Source of the DNA: GCA-002726655 sp046582185
Lineage (GTDB): Bacteria > Pseudomonadota > Gammaproteobacteria > Pseudomonadales > Azotimanducaceae
DNA length: 64,000 nt
Assembly: GCA_046582185.1 (NCBI GenBank)
Contig: JAYGEX010000030.1
Coordinates: 24,938-88,937 of the forward strand
Direction of reading: 5' to 3'
A program made the position numbers and the translations under genes. This document shows positions 28,881 to 39,302 of the stretch, in pieces. Positions within the stretch are counted from its first letter, which is position 1. The number at the start of each line of letters is the position of its first letter. Below the pieces are notes generated by a model that was given only the letters and a program-made list of their open reading frames with translations, ran no database searches and was not told the DNA's origin.

Positions 28881-29936
28881 TTGCGACTGATCATCATCAT
28901 CGTGGTATTTTTAGTGGGTATCGCAGCAGGTTGGCAGCTGCGCGGATTCGACGATGTTCATATTGTCGCGTCGATTGAGCCCGAAGTATATGAGCGCGAG
29001 GTGCCTGCTGATATTCGAACATTGTATGCCGAAGGTAAATTTGGGACGGTAGTTCGTTTAAGTGGTGGTAATGCCCATATTATTCATGGGCTGATTAAGG
29101 ATGACCGTTCGCCCCTGGTGGGTATCCTGGTGCAACAGTTTATAGCGTCTTATGGTGAATACTTTGATGGTTTGATGGTGCTTGCGGTCGTCGAATCGCG
29201 GCAGGGAAATTATGAGGCTGCACTGGCACACATGGAGCGAGCTGATTTTTTTGCGAACACGGAGCAACAGGAAGATAAGTTCTCTTTGTTCCTGATAAAG
29301 ATGACCGACGTTTATGCCAAGGATCTGCTAGTGGTCAACGATGTCCAGGGTCTGGATGCTCTGTACGAACAAATTACTTACTCGATGCCCGAGCAGGGAA
29401 TCTTCTTTTTAAAGTTGGGATCTTTAAGGCTTCGGCTTGGCCAGTATGAAGCAGCCATGGCACCGCTTTCGCAAATTGAAAATCATATGCGATATGGCGA
29501 AGAAGCGAGGGCGCTAATAGCGCAGACTAATGGTGAAGATGTGCTTGATAGTCTGGAGGTGCTTAGCCTTGAGACGAATGGCATACAATTTATCGTCAAT
29601 GCACAGGTCGATGGCATTCATACACTTAGGATGTTAATCGATACCGGTGCCGCCATGACCGTCGTCGATTCCTCTGTGCTTGCAACAATGGGCTACGAAT
29701 TAGCTGTGCAGCAACGGGGCCTCTTTTCCACTGCAAACGGTGTTGTGGAGGCGCCGGTCATCTCACTTGACCAATTTGCTCTCGGCAGCTCTTCGGTAGG
29801 GCCGCTCTCTGTGGGCGGCCTGGCTTTGTCCTTACCGGGTGGTATTGATGGCTTATTGGGCATGAACTTCCTGCGCCACTATGACTTCCACATTGATCAA
29901 AATGCAAAAGAGTTGCATCTTATCTCTGAGCGATAG
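28881..29936 (+). CDS. Membrane-anchored retropepsin-like aspartic protease
   Basis: A 351-residue protein with an N-terminal membrane helix (LIIIIVVFLVGIAAGW), a helical middle that looks TPR-like (LAVVESRQGNYEAALAHME, LGQYEAAMAPL), and a C-terminal clan AA protease domain. The catalytic motif is LIDTGAAMTVV (about residue 252) and the flap-side glycine motif GIDGLLGMNFL follows. The single DTG means it should dimerise like retropepsins. TTG start with GGGAGG just before it. Substrate unknown, probably periplasmic. Confidence 0.85.
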   Translation: MRLIIIIVVFLVGIAAGWQLRGFDDVHIVASIEPEVYEREVPADIRTLYAEGKFGTVVRLSGGNAHIIHGLIKDDRSPLVGILVQQFIASYGEYFDGLMVLAVVESRQGNYEAALAHMERADFFANTEQQEDKFSLFLIKMTDVYAKDLLVVNDVQGLDALYEQITYSMPEQGIFFLKLGSLRLRLGQYEAAMAPLSQIENHMRYGEEARALIAQTNGEDVLDSLEVLSLETNGIQFIVNAQVDGIHTLRMLIDTGAAMTVVDSSVLATMGYELAVQQRGLFSTANGVVEAPVISLDQFALGSSSVGPLSVGGLALSLPGGIDGLLGMNFLRHYDFHIDQNAKELHLISER

Positions 29937-30180
29937 ATTACCTTTGGCCCGGACATTTCATCAAGGGATCGACGCCAGAATTTGTCTGAAGTTGATCAGG
30001 CACACTTTGTCCCTTCTCTAAATTCATCGGAACTTCTTTAAGCTATTGATTTCCCTACTGCTAACATGAATATCACGCATTTTTTGGTGAAATGCCCGGG
30101 CTAGACGATGGACGCCCCGAATGAGGGTATGAACGGTTTTCATAAGTACAAAATGGTTACACATTGCCTTCATTCCACCA

Positions 30181-30208
30181 TTGCCAATAGCCTGGTAGCC
30201 ACTATAAT
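30181..30208 (+). promoter_or_regulatory. Probable gap promoter
   Basis: TTGCCA (30181-30186), 16-bp spacer, TATAAT (30203-30208). It would give a leader of about 90 bases before gap. The rest of the 370-bp gap from 29937 holds nothing I can name. Confidence 0.55.
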
Positions 30209-30273
30209 ACGCAGAATTTCAACCCCGGATACCTGCGAGCGAAATTTCCACCAGTAAGCGGTATTTAATTAGT

Positions 30274-30295
30274 TAACCGTAATTCATAGCGGTTA
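30274..30295 (+). promoter_or_regulatory. Leader hairpin beside the gap ribosome binding site
   Basis: TAACCG (30274-30279) pairs with CGGTTA (30290-30295) around a ten-base loop; the second arm abuts the AGAGGAG ribosome binding site. An upstream CGGT near 30259 offers a competing pairing with the same ACCG. Confidence 0.35.
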
Positions 30296-30306
30296 GAGGA
30301 GTTCTC

Positions 30307-31809
30307 TTGGCACGACCAGGTCTTGATAGCGTTTTTGCTGACTGGAAGGAACGTGAAGCACTCGCAGAAGCGATGATTCCCATGATTGGCGGCTTGTATC
30401 GTCGAAATGTCGTTATCTATATTTATGGTGTGCCGGTATTTAATCAGTCTGTAATAGACTTGATGAAGGCCCACCGTTTTGTTCGACAGATTGAACGAAA
30501 TGAGATGTCGGAATTTGAGACCCACCCGATTCTGGAAATCCTCTGTGCAATGGATCTTGGGCCAGCGCATATCGACCTTGGAAAATTGACCACTGCTTAT
30601 ATGGCGGCGATGGCAGGCACCTCCATGAAGGACTATGTGGTTGGAGAATGTCTGTCGATCATGAACCATCCAGATATTGTTCATCACGATCCGCTGGATG
30701 TGGTTGTTTACGGTTTTGGAAGAATTGGGCGATTGGTGATGAGGCTGCTGGTGGAAAAGGCAGGCGGCGGACACAATCTGGTGCCAAAGGCCATTGTCTT
30801 GAGAGAGCCGAAGGATGTCATTAAAGACCTCAACAAAAGAGCCAGCCTGCTGCGACGGGATTCAATTCACGGCACCTTCAAGGGGACCATTGCAGTCGAT
30901 GAGGAACACCTGGTCTTGATATGTAATGGCAACCCCATAAAATTAATCTATGCGTCCGATCATACGTCCATCGACTATACGGCTTATGGCATCAATAACG
31001 CGCTCGTAATTGATAGCACCGGTGCATGGCGGGACCAGGAAGGTCTCGAAGGTCACCTGAAGTCAAAAGGTATCGCCAAGGTACTCTTGACGACATCCGG
31101 AAAGGGCGATATGAAGAACATTGTCTACGGCGCCAACTCTTCACAAATTGGGCCAGAGGATACAGTCATTGCTGCTGCTTCGTGCACCACCAACGCCATT
31201 GTTCCAGTACTGAAGTCCATGAGTGACCGGTTTGGCATCGTTCGTGGCCATATGGAAACGGTACACGCCTATACCGATGACCAGAACTTACATGACAATA
31301 CTCACTCCAAGTCGCGAAGAGGAAGGAGTGCACCACTTAACATGGTTCTCACGGAATCAAATGCCACCAGTGCTGTTGGTAAATTGTTGCCGGAACTTGC
31401 GGGTAAGCTCACAGGTAATTCCATTCGGGTACCGGTGCCAAATGTCTCCATGGCTATTCTCAACCTGACCCTGGAAAACGAGACCACAGTTGAAGAAGTG
31501 AATGAATTCCTGCGTGATATATCACTCAACTCAAGCATGTCCCGCCAGATTGATTTCACTGCGTCGAGTGAATTGGTGTCCACGGACTTCATTGGTAATA
31601 GACATGCTGGCATCATTGATTCTGAGGCGACCATTGTGCAGGGACATCAGGTTGTCCTGTATGTGTGGTATGACAATGAGTTTGGTTATAGTTGCCAGGT
31701 TGTTCGTGTTGCCCAAAAGATGGCCGGAATAGACTACACGTTTATCGCACCGTCACTAACTGATGAATCTCAAGTAGACGAGCGGCGGTCGCTGCCAGTT
31801 GACCTTTGA
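30307..31809 (+). CDS. gap: Glyceraldehyde-3-phosphate dehydrogenase, long form
   Basis: A 500-residue GAPDH with an N-terminal extension of about 120 residues before the Rossmann motif VYGFGRIGRLVMRL. The active-site cysteine is in AAASCTTNAI, with HAYTDDQ and WYDNEFGYS further on. The long form matches the Pseudomonas gap gene that also sits next to mfd. It oxidises G3P with NAD(P) in central carbon metabolism. The TTG start has GAGGAG six bases upstream. Followed by a hairpin and then the nqr operon. Confidence 0.94.
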   Translation: MARPGLDSVFADWKEREALAEAMIPMIGGLYRRNVVIYIYGVPVFNQSVIDLMKAHRFVRQIERNEMSEFETHPILEILCAMDLGPAHIDLGKLTTAYMAAMAGTSMKDYVVGECLSIMNHPDIVHHDPLDVVVYGFGRIGRLVMRLLVEKAGGGHNLVPKAIVLREPKDVIKDLNKRASLLRRDSIHGTFKGTIAVDEEHLVLICNGNPIKLIYASDHTSIDYTAYGINNALVIDSTGAWRDQEGLEGHLKSKGIAKVLLTTSGKGDMKNIVYGANSSQIGPEDTVIAAASCTTNAIVPVLKSMSDRFGIVRGHMETVHAYTDDQNLHDNTHSKSRRGRSAPLNMVLTESNATSAVGKLLPELAGKLTGNSIRVPVPNVSMAILNLTLENETTVEEVNEFLRDISLNSSMSRQIDFTASSELVSTDFIGNRHAGIIDSEATIVQGHQVVLYVWYDNEFGYSCQVVRVAQKMAGIDYTFIAPSLTDESQVDERRSLPVDL

Positions 31810-31823
31810 GTGAGAACAGGTAA

Positions 31824-31861
31824 CTGGGAGTAGGCATTCCAAAAATAATGAATGCTCCCAG
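31824..31861 (+). terminator. Hairpin after gap, possible terminator
   Basis: CTGGGA and GCATTC on the left pair with GAATGC and TCCCAG on the right, with a small bulge and a ten-base loop. It starts 15 bases past the gap stop. No T run follows, so it may be Rho-assisted or protect the mRNA end. Confidence 0.45.
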
Positions 31862-32072
31862 CTTAAATTTGTAATCTCTTCTGGCTTAATCTCCGCCAGC
31901 AAACTATAATCGCGGCGTTTTTTTGAGGGCATTTTGTTGCTCGCCAAGTACTGTTGATCAAGGCTTTGTCATCTAGGCCATCTGATTGTTTGGGTGGGTA
32001 GGCAAATAATTGCATCAATGTCTATTTGTTATCACCAGTTAGTACATACCAAAAGGTCGTTGTCAGGAAGGC

Positions 32073-33434
32073 ATGATTAGGATAAAACGCGGGCTAAATT
32101 TGCCCATTTCCGGAAGCCCGGTCCAGGTAATAGAGACCAGCCGTCCGGCGCGCAGTGTTGCTTTAGTGGGATATGATTATCCTGGCATGAAACCGACGAT
32201 GGAAGTTAGCGTCGGCGATACGGTCATCGCGGGGCAATTGCTATTCACTGACAAGAAGACACCGGGGGTAAAATATACAGCGCCCGCCAGTGGTGTTGTG
32301 TCTGCTATTAATCGCGGCGCAAAGCGAGTATTTCAATCGCTCGTGATTGAAGTTGGTGGTGATGATGCGCTCGCGTATAAAAGCAAGGACTTCGCCAGTC
32401 ATTCTCAGGATGAAATTACCAGGCTTACCAGGGATAAGGTTGTTCAAACGCTGATGGATTCCGGTCAATGGACTGCCATCAGGACAAGGCCTTATAGCAA
32501 AGTCCCGGCGCTTGATTCCATACCCCATTCCATATTTGTGACTGCTATGGACAGCCGTCCACTCGCAGCAGACCCGCAACTCTTTCTTGGCGAACAAGGT
32601 GACGCTTTCCTGGCAGGTATTGATGTCCTGTCCTGTTTGACTGATGGCAAGGTTTTCGTCTGTAGCGCTGCCAGCGCAACTATTCCACAAAGTAATAATC
32701 CGAAGGTTCAGGAAGAGCAGTTTTCCGGGCCACATCCATCTGGGCTCGCTGGTACGCACATACATTTTCTAGATCCAGCTGGCAGTAACAAAACAGTTTG
32801 GAGTGTGGGATATCAAGACGTTATCGCCATGGGCCATCTATTTTTGTCCGGCGAATTGTTTTTCGAACGGGTTATCTCGATTGCCGGGCCGGATATTGAT
32901 AATCCGCGACTACTAAGGACTCGTCTGGGAGCAAATACGGACGAACTTATTGCCGGAGAGATAGCAGCAACGGGTGAACATCGAACCATCAGTGGCTCGG
33001 TGCTCGATGGACGAACAGCTGTTGGTGCAATGGCCTATCTCGGCAGGCTTCACAATCAGATTTCTGTCCTGAAGGAAGGTACGGAGAGAGAGTTATTTGG
33101 ATTCGTTATGCCAGGCGTTGCGAAGTTCTCACTCACACGATTGTTTGCCGGAAGATACTTCGGTGTAAAAAAATATCCGCTGACAACCAGTACCGGCGGT
33201 AGCGAACGGGCGATGGTCCCTATTGGGTCTTACGAGGAAGTGATGCCTCTGGACATATTGCCCACCCAATTGCTTAGAGCACTATTGGTGAGTGATTTTG
33301 ATAGCTCCATTGACCTTGGTTGTCTTGAACTGGATGAGGACGATCTGGCCCTGTGTACATTTGCATGTCCTGGGAAATATGAATACGGACCCTATCTGCG
33401 GCAGATGCTGACGCGGATAGAGGAAGAGAGCTAG
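32073..33434 (+). CDS. nqrA: Na+-translocating NADH:quinone reductase subunit A
   Basis: A 453-residue soluble subunit of Na+-NQR, the respiratory complex that pumps sodium while passing electrons from NADH to ubiquinone. The start [15 protein letters not shown] and the segments [13 protein letters not shown] and [14 protein letters not shown] are typical of NqrA, as is the end [12 protein letters not shown]. It is the first gene of nqrABCDEF. AGGAAGGC precedes the ATG. Confidence 0.96.
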   Translation: MIRIKRGLNLPISGSPVQVIETSRPARSVALVGYDYPGMKPTMEVSVGDTVIAGQLLFTDKKTPGVKYTAPASGVVSAINRGAKRVFQSLVIEVGGDDALAYKSKDFASHSQDEITRLTRDKVVQTLMDSGQWTAIRTRPYSKVPALDSIPHSIFVTAMDSRPLAADPQLFLGEQGDAFLAGIDVLSCLTDGKVFVCSAASATIPQSNNPKVQEEQFSGPHPSGLAGTHIHFLDPAGSNKTVWSVGYQDVIAMGHLFLSGELFFERVISIAGPDIDNPRLLRTRLGANTDELIAGEIAATGEHRTISGSVLDGRTAVGAMAYLGRLHNQISVLKEGTERELFGFVMPGVAKFSLTRLFAGRYFGVKKYPLTTSTGGSERAMVPIGSYEEVMPLDILPTQLLRALLVSDFDSSIDLGCLELDEDDLALCTFACPGKYEYGPYLRQMLTRIEEES

Positions 33435-33576
33435 GTAGTTCCTGTCAATTAACTACATAATTTGAACAAAAGATGCAGAATATCACTATTGTTAGCCTTG
33501 AAAAACAATCACTTACGAAGGAAGTGCCACCGGCGGATTCCAATTCCGGATTGGCGCTAGGCAGGAACTTATTTCA

Positions 33577-34779
33577 ATGTCATTAAGAGAACTATTGGAC
33601 AGTATTGAACCGCACTTCGAGAAAGGAGGCCGGTTTGAGAAATACATTGCTGCCTATGAAATGGTCGATACCTTTTTTTACACGCCAGGTGAGGTTACTA
33701 CCAGCGCCTCTCACGTGCGGGATTCTGCAGATCTAAAACGAATCATGACTACCGTCTGGTGGTGCGCGTTCTTTCCCATGTTTATTGGTATGTACTACGT
33801 GGGTTTGCAAGCGAACATCGCTATGGATCAAATGGGTGTAGAAGGTCTGGCTGGCTGGCGAGGATGGATCGTTGATCTGCTCGCGGGTTATGACGTCGAT
33901 AATTGGTGGCACTGCATGGTTTATGGTGCCGTATTCTATGTGCCGATCTATATGGTCACCTTTATTGTCGGCGGCGTGTGGGAAGTGTTTTTTGCGGTTA
34001 AGCGCGGACACGAAGTTAATGAAGGTTTCTTTGTCACCAGCATTCTTTTCTCCTTAATCGTACCGGCCACCATCCCTCTCTGGCAGGTGGCCCTGGGTAT
34101 TTCCTTCGGTGTTGTCATTGGTAAGGAAATATTTGGTGGAACCGGCAAGAATTTTCTTAACCCCGCACTCACCGGTCGTGCATTTCTCTTCTTCGCGTAT
34201 CCCAGTGCAATTTCTGGTGATTTTGTTTGGACCGCAGTTGATGGGTTCAGCGGCGCGACTACCCTTGGTATCGCTGCAGTTAGTGGCATGGAAGGAATCG
34301 CGGCTTCCGGCATGACATGGACGATGGCCTTCATTGGCAATATGCAAGGTTCGGTAGGCGAAACATCGACGCTAATGATCTTTATCAGCGGCATCATTCT
34401 TATCGTCGCGAAAATAGCATCCTGGCGAATTATGGCTGGTGTGATGATTGGGATGGTGGGCATGTCGATGCTGTTTAACGGTATTGGGTCTGATTCAAAC
34501 CCGATGTTCGCCATGCCCTGGTACTGGCATATGGTACTCGGTGGATTCGCCTTTGGTATGGTATTTATGGCGACCGATCCAGTTTCTGCATCAATGACCG
34601 ATACAGGTAAGTGGGCATTTGGAGCATTGATTGGTGTTATGTGTGTTTTGATTCGTGTTGTGAACCCGGCGTTCCCCGAGGGGATGATGCTGGCGATTTT
34701 GTTCGCAAATCTATTCGCCCCAATTATTGACTGGACAGTTGTTCGAGCCAATGTAAGAAGGAGGCTCGCCCGTGCCTGA
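33577..34779 (+). CDS. nqrB: Na+-NQR subunit B
   Basis: A 400-residue integral membrane subunit with about ten helices. The covalent FMN site is the threonine in [10 protein letters not shown], modified by ApbE in known systems. NqrB also contributes to quinone reduction and the sodium path. The gene is 142 bases after nqrA, a longer gap than usual, and its end overlaps nqrC by eight bases. Confidence 0.96.
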   Translation: MSLRELLDSIEPHFEKGGRFEKYIAAYEMVDTFFYTPGEVTTSASHVRDSADLKRIMTTVWWCAFFPMFIGMYYVGLQANIAMDQMGVEGLAGWRGWIVDLLAGYDVDNWWHCMVYGAVFYVPIYMVTFIVGGVWEVFFAVKRGHEVNEGFFVTSILFSLIVPATIPLWQVALGISFGVVIGKEIFGGTGKNFLNPALTGRAFLFFAYPSAISGDFVWTAVDGFSGATTLGIAAVSGMEGIAASGMTWTMAFIGNMQGSVGETSTLMIFISGIILIVAKIASWRIMAGVMIGMVGMSMLFNGIGSDSNPMFAMPWYWHMVLGGFAFGMVFMATDPVSASMTDTGKWAFGALIGVMCVLIRVVNPAFPEGMMLAILFANLFAPIIDWTVVRANVRRRLARA

Positions 34780-35623
34780 TTCACAAGACCCTAATTTGGC
34801 GGACTCCAATTTAAACGACTCCAATTTAAACGATAAGGATTCCATAAAGAATATTGTCATCGTGGCCCTGTCAGTGTGCTTTGTGTGCGCTATTGTTGTA
34901 TCAGGAGCTGCGGTCTCTCTTAAGCCGGAACGTATGGCTAATAAGGCGCTTGATAGAAACAAGAACATCCTTATTGCTGCAGGACTGTTTGAGCAAGATG
35001 TAACACAGCTCCGCGAAATTGACAGCCTGTTTGAGAAATTTCAGATCAAGATTGTTGACTTCGAGGAGCAGCGCTTCCTCTCCGATGCTGAAGCAGAAGC
35101 CGCGGGCATCAATGCCATGACCTACGACCAGCGTAAGGCAGCGAAAGATCCTGCCAGTTCAATTGCCCTGACAAAGAAGGTTGATATTGCCTCCATTAAG
35201 CGGCGCGCGCGATACAGCGTGGTATATCTCCTTGAGAAGGACGGGGAGCTTGATCGGATTGTTCTGCCTGTTCATGGCTACGGACTCTGGTCGACGCTCT
35301 ATGGTTTCATCGCCCTTGAAGGCGATGTTAATACGGTTTCCGGTATTACTTTTTATGAGCAACAGGAAACTGCCGGCTTAGGTGGTGAAGTGGACAATCC
35401 TGCATGGAAAGCCCTGTGGCCCGGTAAGACTATCTACAACTCGGATCACAAGTTTTCGCTACGGGTGATCAAAGGTACTGTGAATCCGAATTCACCAAAT
35501 GCAAATTTTCAGGTAGATGGTTTATCTGGCGCGACATTGACTAGCCGTGGCGTTGAAAATCTAGTGGCTTATTGGCTTGGTGACAATGCATTTGGCCCAA
35601 TTTTAAAAGACCTGGAAGGCTAA
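34772..35623 (+). CDS. nqrC: Na+-NQR subunit C
   Basis: A 283-residue subunit with one N-terminal helix ([21 protein letters not shown]) and a periplasmic domain carrying the second covalent FMN on threonine in [13 protein letters not shown]. The N-terminus has a 15-base tandem repeat giving the acidic, low-complexity [11 protein letters not shown], unusual for NqrC. GTG start with GGAGG upstream, overlapping nqrB. Confidence 0.95.
   Translation: MPDSQDPNLADSNLNDSNLNDKDSIKNIVIVALSVCFVCAIVVSGAAVSLKPERMANKALDRNKNILIAAGLFEQDVTQLREIDSLFEKFQIKIVDFEEQRFLSDAEAEAAGINAMTYDQRKAAKDPASSIALTKKVDIASIKRRARYSVVYLLEKDGELDRIVLPVHGYGLWSTLYGFIALEGDVNTVSGITFYEQQETAGLGGEVDNPAWKALWPGKTIYNSDHKFSLRVIKGTVNPNSPNANFQVDGLSGATLTSRGVENLVAYWLGDNAFGPILKDLEG
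34787..34831. repeat. Tandem 15-bp repeat within nqrC
   Basis: GACTCCAATTTAAAC occurs twice head to tail (34802-34816, 34817-34831), after a diverged third copy at 34787-34801. In frame, it lengthens the polar N-terminal tail of NqrC. Confidence 0.9.
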
Positions 35624-35647
35624 GCAGCCTATTCAGGAGAGGGAATT

Positions 35648-36307
35648 ATGTCGAACATAAAAGAAATATTGCTGGGTCCGCTATTTAAGGACAATCCCAT
35701 TGGTTTGCAGATACTGGGGATTTGCTCGGCGCTGGCTGTGACTACAAAGATGAGCGTCGCGCTGGTAATGTGCATAGCACTAACTTTGGTGACTGCATTT
35801 TCCAACTTGTTTATTTCCATGATTCGCAATCGAATTCCAAACAGCATCAGGATTATCGTCCAGATGACGATCATTGCGTCCTTGGTGATTGTCGTTGACC
35901 AGGTGTTGGGGGCAGTTGCCTACGATATGAGTAAACAGCTAACAGTTTTTGTCGGCCTCATTATTACCAACTGTATCGTCATGGGCCGAGCCGAAGCGTT
36001 TGCAATGCAAAACCCACCCGGCTTGAGCTTTCTTGATGGCATTGGTAACGGCCTGGGTTATAGCGTGGTGTTGATGACCGTTGCTCTCATTCGCGAGTTG
36101 GTAGGCTCCGGGACTATATTTGGTTTTGAGATATTACAACTGGTGACAAATGGCGGTTGGTATACACCCAATGGTCTTATGTTGTTACCCCCTAGTGCTT
36201 TCTTTGTTATTGGTCTGTTGATTTGGGCGCTACGGTCCTGGAAGACTGAGCAGGTAGAAGAAACAGAATACAAAATTGGTGGTCATACCGCCTTGTCCAG
36301 AGCGTAG
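35648..36307 (+). CDS. nqrD: Na+-NQR subunit D
   Basis: A 219-residue membrane subunit, homologous to RnfE. It opens with [14 protein letters not shown] and contains [14 protein letters not shown], with one of the conserved cysteines shared by NqrD and NqrE that bind an intramembrane [2Fe-2S] centre. GGAGAGGG precedes the start. Confidence 0.95.
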   Translation: MSNIKEILLGPLFKDNPIGLQILGICSALAVTTKMSVALVMCIALTLVTAFSNLFISMIRNRIPNSIRIIVQMTIIASLVIVVDQVLGAVAYDMSKQLTVFVGLIITNCIVMGRAEAFAMQNPPGLSFLDGIGNGLGYSVVLMTVALIRELVGSGTIFGFEILQLVTNGGWYTPNGLMLLPPSAFFVIGLLIWALRSWKTEQVEETEYKIGGHTALSRA

Positions 36308-36316
36308 GTACCGGCC

Positions 36317-36928
36317 ATGTTTGAATACTATTTGAGTCTGTTCGTTAAGGCAGTATTTGTTGAGAATATGGCCCTGGTGTTCTTCCTCGGCATGTGCACA
36401 TTTATTGCGCTGTCCAAGAAGATCGAAACGGCGATCGGGCTTGGTATCGCTGTTGTGGTCGTTCAGTCCATTACTGTACCTGTTAACAATCTCATCTTTC
36501 AATTCCTGCTTGCCGACGGTGCGCTGGCATGGGCAGGATTACCGGAAGTTGACCTTAGTTTTCTTGGTTACCTGAGTTATATCGGAGTAATCGCTGCAAT
36601 CGTACAAATCCTTGAGATGTTTTTAGATAAATACATGCCTGCTTTATATAACTCGCTGGGTGTATTCCTTCCCTTGATTACCGTGAATTGTGCGATCCTG
36701 GGCGCCAGCCTCTTTATGGTAAACAGAAGCTATAACTTCGCCGAAAGTGTTGTTTATGGTGTGGGAAGTGGTCTTGGCTGGGCGATTGCCATTATGGTTC
36801 TGGCCGGCATTCGAGAAAAGCTGAAGTACAGCGATATACCCGATGGTCTACAGGGGCTGGGTATTACATTCATCACTGTTGGTTTGATGTCCCTGGGTTT
36901 TATGTCTTTTGGTGGAATATCTTTATAG
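36317..36928 (+). CDS. nqrE: Na+-NQR subunit E
   Basis: A 203-residue membrane subunit, the RnfA-like partner of NqrD, with [18 protein letters not shown] and [13 protein letters not shown] holding the conserved cysteines. It follows nqrD by nine bases. The gap to nqrF is 151 bases and holds repeats, wider than in most nqr operons. Confidence 0.95.
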   Translation: MFEYYLSLFVKAVFVENMALVFFLGMCTFIALSKKIETAIGLGIAVVVVQSITVPVNNLIFQFLLADGALAWAGLPEVDLSFLGYLSYIGVIAAIVQILEMFLDKYMPALYNSLGVFLPLITVNCAILGASLFMVNRSYNFAESVVYGVGSGLGWAIAIMVLAGIREKLKYSDIPDGLQGLGITFITVGLMSLGFMSFGGISL

Positions 36929-37021
36929 GTAGTTGGCGAATGTCTATCTATTGTTAGTTTCCAATTTATACATTTCCGAATGTTCGACTTACAGATTTTC
37001 GACGTATGAATTTCCGCTTTT

Positions 37022-37053
37022 TTACAAATTTCCATCGTTACAAATTTCCATCG
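37022..37053. repeat. Tandem 16-bp repeat in the nqrE-nqrF spacer
   Basis: TTACAAATTTCCATCG occurs twice head to tail (37022-37037, 37038-37053). Looser TTTCC-containing copies lie upstream, near 36958, 36973 and 37011. Confidence 0.9.
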
Positions 37054-37079
37054 CGAACTGATAAGAAGATTGAGGCAAG

Positions 37080-38303
37080 ATGAATAACGAAATTTTCCTG
37101 GGTGTAGGCATGTTCACCACCATTATCATGGTGTTGGTATTCATCATCCTCTATGCGCGCAAGCTTTTGGTCAGTACCGGCGAAGTGCTTATCGAAATCA
37201 ATGAAGATGCTTCAAATTCTATTGCCACCAAAGCCGGTGGGAAGTTATTGAATACACTTTCCGACGCAGGCATATTCCTCTCCTCAGCTTGCGGTGGTGG
37301 TGGTACTTGTGGCCAATGTCGATGCCGGGTCCTTTCGGGTGGCGGCGCAATGCTGGCAACCGAAGAAGGGCATTTCACTCGCAGCGAAGCTAAAGACGGC
37401 TGGCGGCTAAGTTGCCAGACCGCCGTCAAGCAGGATCTGAAGATTGAAGTTGCTGCGGAATTCTTCGATGTTAAACGCTGGGAATGCGAAGTCATTTCGA
37501 ATCACAATGTTGCGACCTTTATTAAGGAACTTGTACTTAAGTTGCCGGAAGGGGAAGAAGTCGATTTCCGTGCTGGTGGTTATGTGCAGTTCGAAATTCC
37601 TGCCTATCATATCAACTATAGGGATATTGAAGTCGAAGAAGAATATCGCCCGGATTGGGAAAAGTTTGGTGTATTCGAACATGAATCCAAGGTGGATGAG
37701 CCGACAATTCGGGCCTATTCCATGGCCAACTATCCGGAAGAGAAGGGCATCATGAAGTTTAATATTCGTGTTGCGTCACCCCCTCCCGGTACTGATCATA
37801 TACCGGGCAAGATGTCGTCTTATCTGTTCACCTGTAAGCCTGGAGACAAGGTGACGATTTTCGGACCCTATGGTGAATTCTTCGCCAAGGAAACAGATGC
37901 TGAAATGGTCTTCATCGGCGGTGGCGCGGGTATGGCTCCCATGAGGGCGCACATATTTGACCAACTGTTACGTATTCATACTGATCGTAAAATCACCTTC
38001 TGGTATGGCGGACGGAATCAGACTGAGCTCTTTTATGTAGACGAATATGACAAGCTTGCCAAAGAGCATGATAACTTCGAATGGCACATCGCCTTGTCGG
38101 ATCAGAATCTTGAAGACTGGAATGGATATACAGGCTTTATTCACAACGTCCTGTATGAAAAATATCTCAAGGATCACAGAGCGCCGGAAGATTGTGAATA
38201 TTACATGTGTGGCCCACCGATGATGAATTCCGCGGTCATTTCAATGCTGGAAGATCTAGGCGTAGAACGAGCAAACATCTTCCTGGATGACTTCGGAGGG
38301 TAA
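37080..38303 (+). CDS. nqrF: Na+-NQR subunit F, NADH-oxidising
   Basis: A 407-residue electron-entry subunit: N-terminal helix, plant-type [2Fe-2S] domain ([16 protein letters not shown] and LSCQ), FAD domain ([11 protein letters not shown]) and NADH domain ([16 protein letters not shown], ending MCGPPMMN and DDFGG). It passes hydride electrons from NADH into the complex. The last gene of nqrABCDEF; the maturation genes apbE and nqrM, often next, are absent here. Confidence 0.96.
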   Translation: MNNEIFLGVGMFTTIIMVLVFIILYARKLLVSTGEVLIEINEDASNSIATKAGGKLLNTLSDAGIFLSSACGGGGTCGQCRCRVLSGGGAMLATEEGHFTRSEAKDGWRLSCQTAVKQDLKIEVAAEFFDVKRWECEVISNHNVATFIKELVLKLPEGEEVDFRAGGYVQFEIPAYHINYRDIEVEEEYRPDWEKFGVFEHESKVDEPTIRAYSMANYPEEKGIMKFNIRVASPPPGTDHIPGKMSSYLFTCKPGDKVTIFGPYGEFFAKETDAEMVFIGGGAGMAPMRAHIFDQLLRIHTDRKITFWYGGRNQTELFYVDEYDKLAKEHDNFEWHIALSDQNLEDWNGYTGFIHNVLYEKYLKDHRAPEDCEYYMCGPPMMNSAVISMLEDLGVERANIFLDDFGG

Positions 38304-38387
38304 ATTGCCAGAGGCAATTTACGCCGCTGAAGCGAACCCCTCAGCGGGTTCGCGGAGACTCAGCGGCAGGTCTCAGCGCCAAGGATG
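38300..38387. repeat. Hairpin cluster after nqrF
   Basis: A perfect ten-base stem, GTAAATTGCC with GGCAATTTAC (38300-38322), includes the nqrF stop codon. Next, GCCGCTGA (38323-38330) can pair with TCAGCGG at 38341-38347 or at 38360-38366, while GCGAACCC (38332-38339) pairs with GGGTTCGC (38346-38353), so alternative folds exclude one another. A short CGCC/GGCG stem with TTTCT follows near 38377. It probably ends or protects the nqr mRNA. Confidence 0.75.
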
Positions 38388-38419
38388 GCGTTTCTCGCAC
38401 AATCCCTCTTTCCCCTCAG

Positions 38420-39205
38420 TTAAGGCGCGTTACCCTCCATCTTGATCTCGCTAATCCGATAACCCGCTTCCGGCTGAATGCGCAGGAACACGCCATCTTC
38501 CCTTTTCTCTGTCCATGGCAGAACGGGTATGATCTTTCTCTTATTCGCCATTTCAATTGCGTTATCGACCGAAGTACTTTCACCAAGCATTTCTACGTTA
38601 AGCCGCGTAGGGAAAATGATGGTGTACTTCCCGTTGTCAGCGCCCGCGAGTGCATCTTCCGGAGATATCCATATGGAATCGACAGATTCGTGACCATCAT
38701 GAATAGCCAGGTGATCGTCTGGTGCTTCTGCAAGATAGAAATGTGTATCAAAGCGCTTTGGCATCATATCCGGCGTTATCCAATGGGAGAATCGATGTAA
38801 GCGATCGCAAGCCAGAACGAGGTTCTCTGTTTCCAGAAATTGAGCGATGGATAGTTCACCTTTATTAAGTGAATCTCGATAGTGATCGAGCGTGCTTAAT
38901 TTCTCCCCGTTTATGAGCGATGATTCGCCCTTGTTCCGCGCCAGTAAAATACCACATTCCTCGAATGCCTCCCGAATGGCACCTACCATAAGAGACAGTT
39001 CTGTATCGCCCACATCTGCCGAACCATCGCAATACTCGCGAACGTCGTTATCACCTGGATCGACTTTGCCACCAGGAAAAACCAATGCGCCGGATGCGAA
39101 ATCTATCTGATGATGACGGACCACCATAAATACTTCTATTGCCTGCGGGCCATCTCTTAACATAAGAATGGTTGCTGCCGGGACAGGTATAGGGGCTTCA
39201 CTCAT
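38420..39205 (-). CDS. NUDIX hydrolase
   Basis: A 261-residue NUDIX protein. The box is split: GGKVDPGD, an insertion of about 20 residues, then AIREAFEECGI, giving the catalytic REAFEEC glutamates. This arrangement is seen in NUDT19-like, acyl-CoA-type NUDIX enzymes. The substrate is not clear from sequence. Convergent with nqrF. Confidence 0.88.
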   Translation of the reverse strand: MSEAPIPVPAATILMLRDGPQAIEVFMVVRHHQIDFASGALVFPGGKVDPGDNDVREYCDGSADVGDTELSLMVGAIREAFEECGILLARNKGESSLINGEKLSTLDHYRDSLNKGELSIAQFLETENLVLACDRLHRFSHWITPDMMPKRFDTHFYLAEAPDDHLAIHDGHESVDSIWISPEDALAGADNGKYTIIFPTRLNVEMLGESTSVDNAIEMANKRKIIPVLPWTEKREDGVFLRIQPEAGYRISEIKMEGNAP

Positions 39206-39302
39206 GATGGGTTCCTGATTCTAATTCCTGATGGAGGCGGTTGGTCCTTAAATAGTCCGTAAACAGTGACAGTACTTTGATGCGTTTAAATAGCAAAACT
39301 TC

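Noticed and set aside
33948..34784. 278-codon open frame antisense to nqrB
   Set aside because: Fully inside nqrB, no family signature, composition typical of the shadow of a hydrophobic gene.
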